Shown in pieces: positions 58,901 to 64,000 of a stretch of 64,000 bases of DNA. The stretch's first letter is position 1. Each line of letters starts with the position of its first letter. The position numbers and the translations under genes were made by a program. The DNA is from Cydia pomonella (taxonomy: Eukaryota > Arthropoda > Insecta > Lepidoptera > Tortricidae), in contig NC_084711.1 of assembly GCF_033807575.1 (NCBI RefSeq), positions 9,858,001 to 9,922,000 on the forward strand, written 5' to 3'. The notes beneath the pieces are model-generated. The model ran no database searches and was not told where the DNA came from. It saw only the letters and a program-made list of their open reading frames with translations.

Positions 58901-61900
58901 GACATAAAAATCAAGAAAGAAATCAAGAATGAACTTACTTTCTTTTTGGAGAACTTCAACTCCTTAATCCTAACAACGTTGCCCCTGTACTGAGCAGTCT
59001 CCGCGAATATCTGAGGGCAGCATCGGCTCTCGCACGATATACCGCTCGCTAAACTTAACTGAAACAAAACAACATGTGCATCACTGATTTTCAATGAAAA
59101 TCAATGAAACCATTAAGGTATTCACGAACCAAATTTTGAGTAAGAAGATTGCTTGACCAACATTCAACAGTCAAAATGCTGAACTTGTCACTGATTATTA
59201 CAGAATTATAGATTTTATTTGATTAAATCACTTCATTTAGGTCAGCTTTGAGAAAATGATTAAGTATCCCATCAAAAACATTTTCATGTAAAATGTGGCT
59301 AAGACGAGACCATAAGGCTCACACTGTCAAAAAGTCATCAGATTTCTTGTAAAATACCGAATTAAATAATCGTATGGTCTAGAAAAGAACGTTTCAATTT
59401 TAATGACACGTATATATATATTTCCTCCCCGAAAATGGATGCTAATATTTAAAAGGACATTGAGCAGCTATCCATCATTTATGAATAATTGGCAATTGAA
59501 CTAGAAATCAATAGTGTAAGTGATCAGACATTTATTGTATTAAAACGGACGAAACAATCAATGAAACCGTTCTCACTGATTTAGTTTAACATTTACTGAA
59601 GTCATTGGTACTATAGGTAAGGCCATGGGCCTTAGAAGGTTAAGTCTCAATTACATCAAGGCTCTAGAGTTTAGACATACCTTACTAGGTGACCAGACTA
59701 ATCCACTCCCATAATATCCATTGATATCCTGCGAATCTATCTTCCAGAGTAGACCCTCTATCTCCTGCTCGATCTTCCACTTGCGGTAAATGCTAATGGT
59801 AACGACTAGAGTACAGAATAGCGTGACGGCCAGCGTCCCGGCGACCACTAGGGCAGTGATCTGGGAGTCGTCTTTGGGACACTTCTCGTTCAGGAAACCA
59901 CACGAGGGCTCATCCTCGGGTTTCACGTTGTCGGGCCAGTCGATTTGGATGCGCGGGTTCGTTTTGTATTCCTGAAATTATGGAAATAGGTCTATTTAGA
60001 GACACGTATGAAGATATTTTAGTAGTTTTTTTTTTGGGGCTAGTAGGGTATGTAGTTTCAACTTGCATTTTTAGTAGACATTAAAACATTGAAAATCAAC
60101 GTCAACAACTGGAATGGAAGTTCAAGTTAAGATTAATGGCATAGTCTGCTCCTAGACATATTTCATGTTATGACTGTTGAATATACATTTGACAGTTCGT
60201 TTTAATGGGACTACGCGAACCAACAATGTAAACATTCAGTTGTTTGGGCGTAGTGTCCTGGATATACCACGGCTTATTAGGTATGCCCAAGAGACAATTC
60301 ATTAGGAATGTACCTTTAATTATTTAGCATTAATTATATTAGTACATTACAGATGAGAGTATCTCCATTTACGCGTAATTAATCAAATGTGAGGTCACCT
60401 AGTCAAATTATCAATCTCAGAAGTTAATACATACATAAATTATCGGGCATAGAGAGTTGGAGACAGGCATATCAAGAACATATTTATTTTTACATCACTA
60501 TAAAAATAATTAATATCATCTATTATTTTTATTTTCACTCGAAATAGTTTGTTACTTTGGCATCCGTTACACGAACGTTGTACATGGAGCGCCTCTGACA
60601 CCAGAGCGAAATACATTCCAGAATCATGTATACTCTACACACTAAACTCCATTTGACCTATAACTCCAACTTCACTGTTACGTCAGGGATGAAGCTAGGC
60701 GTCGTCTGCTGTGGCTAGCCAACCGACTCTTGAACGCCAATACTGAGCTCCTCGGCTTCGACGGCTTAACCGTTAGCTCCACTGCTGGGCACAGATTATG
60801 GGAGCAATCTAAGGAAAGGGTTAGGGTTATAATTATACTGACAGGGAACTCGCGGCTGCTCTGCTGAAAGTGCCCGACGGGGATCATGCTGTAGGTGCAG
60901 TTGACGTCGTCGTCGCTGAGGTTGCTGGCCGAGCGCGCCTTGAACGCGAGCACCGAGAAGTTACCCTCGGAGTCAGCGCGTTCGTCGAGACGAATCATCA
61001 TTCCGGAGACACCTGCAGTCATTCGTCAATACTACATATGTATAGTAATCCTTTTCCGTGATGATTTTAAGAGGGATTGCCACAATTAGTTTCATGGAAT
61101 ACTAGTTTAAAGATTACAAACTTAGACGCGTCATAGTGAGAACAAGGATCCATTAACTACAATCTCTAACTCTGGTGACAATAAGCAAGGTTAATTTTAC
61201 GCACTATTAGAGTTTGATATTGATTGCATTGAATATGTTTCAAGTTTAGCTACTACATTTGTATCCAAAATATTTTCATCTAAGTATATGCTGATGGCAT
61301 CACTGATTTAAATGATAATGGTATTTTTTGAAAAATTTTTTTTAGGATTGGACCAACACGGTCTCTAGGTAGACTAGATAACTTACTTTTATATGGCGTC
61401 GACTCGATCATTTTTGATACTATTCGTGAACCGTTCCTGGCAATGGTCATCACCTTCTCATATGTCAGATTCTTCTCCTCCTTCAATAGTTTATCCAACG
61501 CCTTCGCGTAAAGTTTCACAGAGTCGTACAAGTATGCGGCGTAAATGGAAACGAACTGTAAAACGAAAACAATATTATTAAATTGATTATTAATTTTATG
61601 ATCCAGATAAAAAAGTGGTACTATATGTCGAAGCATAACTAAGTTACCTAAGTGCACAACATTTGGTAGACTGTTTGACATTTGTTCTGCTTTGTCATAA
61701 ATAAAAAAAATGTTACAATTTTGTGTAGACCTTTTTGCACCCATAAGCATTAAACATAGTTTACTATGTTTAATGCTTATGGGTGCAAAAAGCGCCAACT
61801 TAAAAAAAATATGAAAATAATTAGTTCCATAAAATTGGTTGTGGCAGTGTTTGAAACGCTCCACGACCCGCCCCAAAAAGGTTGATAAAGAAACGCGTTC

Positions 61901-63767
61901 TATAGAGGTACATCTTTGACTGTATAGATATCTGATTATTCGATAGATCTGTTTAATCAAGATAATATTCAAAATTACCTTCGTAAATTTATTTCCAAAT
62001 ATGGTCGGTAATCCCAAATCGAACGGTTTCATTGTGTTGTACTTCCGGACTCTATTTGTAAACGTTTCATATGAACTGTCTGGCTCGGAGGAAACTACCA
62101 CTAGTAACGATTGCGCGCGCTTTTTGAACTCGCTTGTGAATACGTGTTCGCAACCGGGCTGTGATCCCCGGTCCTCGGTCTCTGAAAGTAAACATATGTT
62201 ACCATAAAGATACTGAAACTTACTACTAACGAATTTCCTGTACCACCATTCTTTATTATTTAATTATAAAGAAATGTAGTATCACACTCACTTTAACGCA
62301 TAGCTGTATCCTGAAGTCATGCTAAAACTATAGCCAGCAGCTATTATATCATTGAACAATTGTTAATAGACATGCGTAGATATACCTAAGCAGAAGAAAA
62401 ATAAAGACTTACTGATTAAATACTTCATAGCTTCTTTAGGAGAATAAGTTATCATATCGACGAATATGACCATGTACTGGCCATTAACAAATAACTGTAA
62501 AGATTCCATGGCTTGCATCATGTCAATTAACCCCGACGTTGATCCCAAAAACACGTATACTGAAACATGAATAGACAATAGTTATTTGTTTTACAAGGGG
62601 GTAAAGTTGTTGTTTAACTGCTGCGCTAGTGCTAATATTGAAACCCGAGCAAGCGAAAGATTCCAAAATTGAACCACGAGCGTAACGAGTGGCTCGAAAA
62701 GTGGAATCTTGAGCGTTGCGAGGGTTTCAAGGCACGAGGGTTAAACAAACTTTGCCTCCAAGTGAAACACAACATTTTTCACCACACCAACGCGAGGAAA
62801 ATACTAACTATGAAATACCAAAAAAAACAAACCAAATCAAATCCAAATGAACTTAATTAAAAATGTATCATCCAAAATCATCATTTAAAAGTCAATTCTA
62901 CCAGCTAACATAAGGAAACGACTCAAAATTTGCATCTGATTACTTTGCCCCATGTGGATAAAATGCAACTTTCTCATTAGTTTTTGAACAATCAAGAGGG
63001 CCTTTACCAGTTGGTGTGGTGAAAACATTTTTAATACTATTTCGAACAGTGGCGTTAATTATTACATACAGATGTTTGAATTGACGCACTAAAGTTTGCT
63101 TATAAACAGACAGTTAACACTTGGACGATGGTACGCAAATATTTTTAGACAAAGAATGGAGAATTTATGACTCACTTGCAAATTCACAGAGAAAGATTAT
63201 TAAATTTAAATTTAACACCACTGCCACATGTTTGCAACAATGTAATCCTACATATTGACTGCAATGATTAACTATAGGTATTAACATTATTTAAGTCCAG
63301 ATTGTCCCCGAACTATTAATTATTTATTAAGTTAGCTTTAAAATGCATTTAATGTGGCTATGAGTACATTGAGTAGTATGGGGCAGTACTAACCAAGTAA
63401 CACATAACATCATGGACAGTCTCGGAGAAGACTAAGTCATTACTGTAAATTTCGTTTTTAAAAAGGCGGCGGAAGCCATTTTGGTGACGTCGTTGCTTTT
63501 TCTTGTATTTAAATAAGTATACTCACTCCTGGTCCTATTCTTGGTGTCCTGTATGAACTGGTACCAGAACCCGGGCGCGCAGCAGGCCATCTTCTCAGAG
63601 CAGCATTTGAAGCCCTCGATGACCGGCCGCTGGTGGTTGACGGTCATGTTGTTCTTCTTGGCGTGGTTCTCTAGCGTCAGCGCTACTGTCACCCACGACT
63701 CCTCGTACACTATGCTGAACTTGTTCCAACGGTAGTAGCGTAGTAGCGCCATTACTGATTTAGTAGC
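43417..63767 (-). CDS. Gyc76C: Receptor guanylyl cyclase Gyc76C-like, gene 2 (5' end outside window)
   Basis: Membrane receptor guanylyl cyclase. Exons in transcript order: 63767-63527, 62559-62413, 62181-61979, 61555-61387, 61012-60843, 59971-59681, 59058-58939, 56793-56653, 56160-56089, 56010-55921, 55836-55761, 55483-55328, 54982-54793, 54114-53974, 52449-52227, 52117-51973, 51790-51588, 46680-46542, 44845-44713, 43954-43417. They sum to 3588 bp (1195 residues plus stop), with consistent phases. Ligand-binding domain 1-310, membrane helix about 348-371, kinase-homology 410-690, coiled coil 692-735, cyclase 736-935, tail 940-1195. The kinase part has HGNLKSSNC instead of HRD but keeps DFG. 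Motifs YCAKGSLY, HGNLKSSNCVVTSRWMLQ and FCRPRRSPRL agree with my knowledge of insect Gyc76C, linked in Drosophila to plexin signalling and development. It ends ESAV, a PDZ-ligand-like tail. The assignment to Gyc76C is by recall, not search. Confidence 0.92.
44239..44499. mobile_element. MITE with 8-bp target duplication
   Basis: 261 bp, arms of about 90 bp: gtgagagtcagaatggcggg inverted at the other end. Flanked by gataaacg on both sides (44231-44238 and 44500-44507), an exact 8-bp duplication as made by hAT-type transposases. In the last intron of gene 2. Confidence 0.85.
44713..44845 (-). CDS. Gyc76C: Gene 2 exon S: Gly/Ser and basic tail
   Basis: Reads GGGSGGGSVVRQRAASGARG then PAPATPPPQRRAKDMLAKAR. 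Very GC-rich, low complexity, likely disordered. Phase 1 in, 2 out, matching neighbours exactly; acceptor cccgcag, donor gtaatt. Confidence 0.85.
46366..46463. mobile_element. Small MITE
   Basis: aattaggcattaaaacactc and tattttaatgccttatatta are inverted, about 98 bp. Inner cgtgtg / cacactcg also pairs. In the intron after gene 2 exon R. Confidence 0.6.
46542..46680 (-). CDS. Gyc76C: Gene 2 exon R: end of cyclase, start of tail
   Basis: Reads IQTYWLVGTTEKAIQKRFVE then FCRPRRSPRLADSRHPSLS. TYWLVG is the last strand of the cyclase fold. Phase 0 in, 1 out; acceptor ttttag, donor gtacga. The 4.9-kb intron before it holds nested transposable elements. Confidence 0.92.
46843..50190. mobile_element. 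Large TA-flanked inverted-repeat element
   Basis: Ends cagggtgcccatgaggaaag / ctttcctcatgggcaccgtg with TA outside each. Terminal text and the TA site resemble Tc1/mariner-type elements, but 3.35 kb without a recognisable transposase suggests a non-autonomous or insertion-swollen copy. It contains the nested element at 48417-49158. Confidence 0.65.
48417..49158. mobile_element. hAT-type non-autonomous element with 8-bp target duplication
   Basis: 742 bp with inverted ends caggggtcggacaaaaagtg / cactttttgtccgacccctg. Flanked by gacctgac at 48409-48416 and 49159-49166, an exact 8-bp duplication. CAGGG-type ends and 8-bp duplications are the hAT signature. No transposase frame. Confidence 0.88.
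50194..51568. mobile_element. Inverted-repeat element directly abutting the previous one
   Basis: Ends atgtcggcggccgatcgtaa / ttacgatcggccgccgacat, with aatccNcc and gatcat following inward. About 1375 bp. A second foldback (50899-51290) lies inside. The right end is about 18 bp from the gene 2 exon Q donor. Confidence 0.8.
50899..51290. mobile_element. Foldback nested inside the 50194-51568 element
   Basis: Arms of about 160 bp: cctatagcaaagagag, tttactgccatctttcgaca, tcactgatatgtgttaaata, tcaaaaagtg on the left recur inverted on the right. Confidence 0.85.
51588..51790 (-). CDS. Gyc76C: Gene 2 exon Q: cyclase catalytic domain
   Basis: Reads AVVAGVVGLTMPRYCLFGDT, VNTASRMESTGE, LALDKIGGYIVEPRG, IKGKGE. 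Phase 1 in, 0 out. Its gtacta donor is about 18 bp from the end of a large inverted-repeat element (50194-51568). Confidence 0.97.
51973..52117 (-). CDS. Gyc76C: Gene 2 exon P: cyclase catalytic domain
   Basis: 145 bp, VSGLPIRNNDKHVGEIASMA through RPNETLKLRIGIHT. Same length and phase as gene 1 exon s. Confidence 0.97.
52227..52449 (-). CDS. Gyc76C: Gene 2 exon O: cyclase catalytic domain
   Basis: Reads SVTIYFSDIVGFTAMSAEST, then VVNFLNDLYTVFDRII, then KVETIGDAYMV. Both metal Asps and the guanine-contacting Glu are present. Gene 1 splits the same region with an extra intron. Confidence 0.97.
52450..53973. other. Intron of gene 2, no feature found
   Basis: AT-rich intron between the coiled-coil and first cyclase exons. 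No open frame, clear repeat pair or element found. Confidence 0.5.
53974..54114 (-). CDS. Gyc76C: Gene 2 exon N: dimerisation coiled coil
   Basis: Reads MDQMMDMMEKYANNLEELVN then ERTRLLFEEKQKTEDLLHRM, the signalling helix before the cyclase. Phase 2 in and out; acceptor tctcag, donor gtatgt. Confidence 0.95.
54400..54640 (-). repeat. Probable retroelement 3' tail fragment
   Basis: On the - strand the A-rich stretch tgtgcaataaagtttaaata resembles the 3' end of insect non-LTR elements. Inner text is repeat-like but not decisive. Confidence 0.4.
54793..54982 (-). CDS. Gyc76C: Gene 2 exon M: kinase-homology C-lobe end
   Basis: Reads EIVERVKRGRTEGEEVFRPD and DCWAEEPAARPDF, ending RLKKMKSGK across the splice. 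Phase 1 in, 2 out; donor gtacgt. Confidence 0.95.
55328..55483 (-). CDS. Gyc76C: Gene 2 exon L: kinase-homology C-lobe
   Basis: Reads LLWKSPELLRELDDP, GTQKGDVYAFGIILYEIIA, RKGPFG. Phase 1 in and out; acceptor gatgcag, donor gtaact. Confidence 0.95.
55761..55836 (-). CDS. Gyc76C: Gene 2 exon K: kinase-homology DFG region
   Basis: Reads VTDFGLHELRYSAEVGFMGD. Phase 0 in, 1 out; donor gtaaag. Confidence 0.92.
55921..56010 (-). CDS. Gyc76C: Gene 2 exon J: kinase-homology catalytic-loop region
   Basis: 30 codons, GMTFIHNSPLVFHGNLKSSN then CVVTSRWMLQ. HGN replaces HRD. Gene 1 has this and the next exon fused as one. Confidence 0.95.
56089..56160 (-). CDS. Gyc76C: Gene 2 exon I: kinase-homology domain
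   Basis: 24 codons reading DIIENEDIKLDQMFISSLV, same size as gene 1 exon l. Acceptor tttcag, donor gtgaag. Confidence 0.95.
56653..56793 (-). CDS. Gyc76C: Gene 2 exon H: kinase-homology domain
   Basis: 47 codons, DIPRDVMKEMRLLRELRHDN to VTDYCAKGSLY. The GC-rich exon stands out from the AT-rich intron. Phase 0 both ends, donor gtaagt. Confidence 0.95.
57010..57170. repeat. Imperfect inverted repeat
   Basis: gcaaggctcgagaaaccggt and aaaccagttccgagcctcgg are inverted at the ends, with further internal pairing (ggtttcactcgaaaaaccg). In the intron after gene 2 exon G. Confidence 0.5.
57440..57528. repeat. Hairpin of about 25-bp arms
   Basis: cggcgggcttaggtgggaac pairs with gctcccacctatgaccgccg around a short loop. 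Confidence 0.6.
57972..58803 (+). repeat. Family A repeat, dimeric copy
   Basis: Opens gcggccaagtgcgagtcgga and closes ggctacggaaccct. As in 5384-6124, the central module is present twice head to tail. In the intron between gene 2 exons G and H. Confidence 0.85.
58939..59058 (-). CDS. Gyc76C: Gene 2 exon G: start of kinase-homology domain
   Basis: 40 codons, LSLASGISCESRCCPQIF then AQYRGNVVRIKELKFSKKK. The lysine in VVRIKEL takes the beta-3 position. Another CC pair occurs here. Phase 0 both ends; acceptor tttcag, donor gtaagt. Confidence 0.9.
59681..59971 (-). CDS. Gyc76C: Gene 2 exon F: juxtamembrane, transmembrane, stop-transfer
   Basis: 97 codons. Outside the membrane: IDWPDNVKPEDEPSCGFLN. 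Helix: ALVVAGTLAVTLFCTLVV. Inside: YRKWKIEQEIEGLLWKID. Phase 0 at both ends; acceptor tttcag, donor gtatgt. It merges the regions split between gene 1 exons h and i. Confidence 0.95.
59972..60842. other. Intron of gene 2, no feature found
   Basis: Between exons E and F. On the - strand, around 60690-60790, the reading CSHNLCPAVELTVKPSKPRS looks like degraded non-LTR sequence, but it is too short to call. Confidence 0.4.
60843..61012 (-). CDS. Gyc76C: Gene 2 exon E: ligand-binding domain end
   Basis: Reads VSGMMIRLDERADSEGNFSV then CTYSMIPVGHFQ. LDxxADSEGNFSVL corresponds to the 'D..GD...Y.L.' stretch of the family. Phase 1 in, 0 out; donor gtcagt. Confidence 0.92.
61387..61555 (-). CDS. Gyc76C: Gene 2 exon D: ligand-binding domain
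   Basis: Reads FVSIYAAYLYDSVKLYAKAL, matching the family's 'A..LYDSV.LYA.AL' helix. Phase 0 in, 1 out; acceptor tttacag, donor gtaagt. Confidence 0.93.
61731..61792. repeat. Near-perfect 62-bp palindrome
   Basis: 30-bp arms beginning ctttttgcacccataagcat, perfectly inverted with only tt between them (61761-61762). In the intron between gene 2 exons C and D. Confidence 0.92.
61979..62181 (-). CDS. Gyc76C: Gene 2 exon C: ligand-binding domain
   Basis: Starts TEDRGSQPGCEHVFTSEFKK after tttcag and ends IFGNKFTK at gtaatt. Phase 1 in, 0 out. Includes LLVVVSSEPDSSYETFTNRV. Translation beyond 61979 into the intron is not coding. Confidence 0.9.
62413..62559 (-). CDS. Gyc76C: Gene 2 exon B: ligand-binding domain
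   Basis: Reads YVFLGSTSGLIDMMQAMESL then GQYMVIFVDMITYSPKEA. Phase 1 in and out, acceptor tttcag, donor gtaagt. Equivalent in position to gene 1 exons d and e. Confidence 0.9.
62600..63040. mobile_element. Foldback element in gene 2 intron
   Basis: An inner palindrome at 62637-62733 (gaaacccgagcaagcgaaag / gagcgttgcgagggtttcaa). An outer pair tttttcaccacaccaac (62777) / gttggtgtggtgaaaa (63012). Probably one or two nested short DNA elements. Confidence 0.6.
63527..63767 (-). CDS. Gyc76C: Gene 2 exon A: ligand-binding domain
   Basis: Starts ATKSVMALLRYYRWNKFSI after attag and ends in phase 1 at gtgagt. Holds the unusual cluster KCCSEKMACCAPGF. ATKSVxALLxYYxW is conserved in receptor cyclases, and this start is preferred over the internal Met because it extends the conserved stretch. 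Confidence 0.9.
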
Positions 63768-64000
63768 CTAATAAAGAAAATGGGGCGTTAACTGGGGGAA
63801 CAGACTGGAAATTAAACCCTGTCGACCCTGTGGCTTGATTACCAAGCTAATGTTTTAACCATCCAGTGATTGAGTAGTCAAAACTCAAAGTTTACAAAAT
63901 TGTCATTAATAAGAGTAAGTAATTAACATAGCAATAATACTCGCAAAAATATATTTCAACAAACAGCTTTCCAGTTCAAAAGGACATTCATACTCTGTCA

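Noticed and set aside
61280..62101. 273-residue open frame on the - strand
   Set aside because: It joins two real exons (61979-62181 and 61387-61555) only by reading through the intron. The splice sites gtaatt and tttacag remove the middle.

Overview
The window looks like nuclear DNA of an insect, most likely a moth or butterfly (Lepidoptera). The reasons are AT-rich, intron-rich DNA with short exons and GT-AG introns, insect-type receptor guanylyl cyclases, and a dense load of short inverted-repeat elements of the kind common in lepidopteran genomes (for example the family opening gcggccaagtgcgagtcgga). I cannot name the species. No bacterial operons, CRISPR arrays, rRNA genes or intact tRNA genes were seen.

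Two genes explain nearly all the coding sequence. Both encode single-pass membrane receptor guanylyl cyclases with the order extracellular ligand-binding domain, one membrane helix, kinase-homology domain, dimerisation coiled coil, cyclase catalytic domain, C-terminal tail. They are convergent. Gene 1 runs on the + strand from 6900 to its stop at 42706-42708 (23 exons found, 5' end missing, about 1156 residues visible). Gene 2 runs on the - strand from 63767 to its stop at 43417-43419 (20 exons found, 5' end beyond the window, 1195 residues visible). The stop codons are 708 bp apart. Splice phases agree at every junction except one uncertain join in gene 1 (27805 to about 29557-29568). Gene 2 resembles Gyc76C, the receptor cyclase linked in Drosophila to semaphorin/plexin signalling and development. 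Gene 1 is a second receptor cyclase, possibly Gyc32E-like. Several intron positions in the kinase-homology and cyclase domains are shared, so the pair may have arisen by inverted duplication.

Layout: 1-6899 holds a broken non-LTR retrotransposon, a TTAA-flanked short element and other repeats. 6900-29799 carries the gene 1 ligand-binding, membrane and first kinase-homology exons, separated by introns full of repeats. 34597-42708 carries the rest of gene 1. 42709-43416 is the shared 3' region. 43417-56793 carries the gene 2 tail, cyclase and kinase-homology exons, including a nested stack of inverted-repeat elements at 46843-51568. 58939-63767 carries the gene 2 membrane and ligand-binding exons.

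The most unusual items are decayed tandem copies of two different gene 1 exons (15471-15680 and 35985-36215), a GC-AG intron in gene 1, a PDZ-ligand-like C terminus (ESAV) on gene 2, a 62-bp near-perfect palindrome in a gene 2 intron, a head-to-tail dimer of a palindromic element at 7501-7875, and two elements with clear 8-bp target duplications. Both proteins would convert GTP to cyclic GMP at the membrane in response to extracellular cues. No ligand can be inferred from the sequence.
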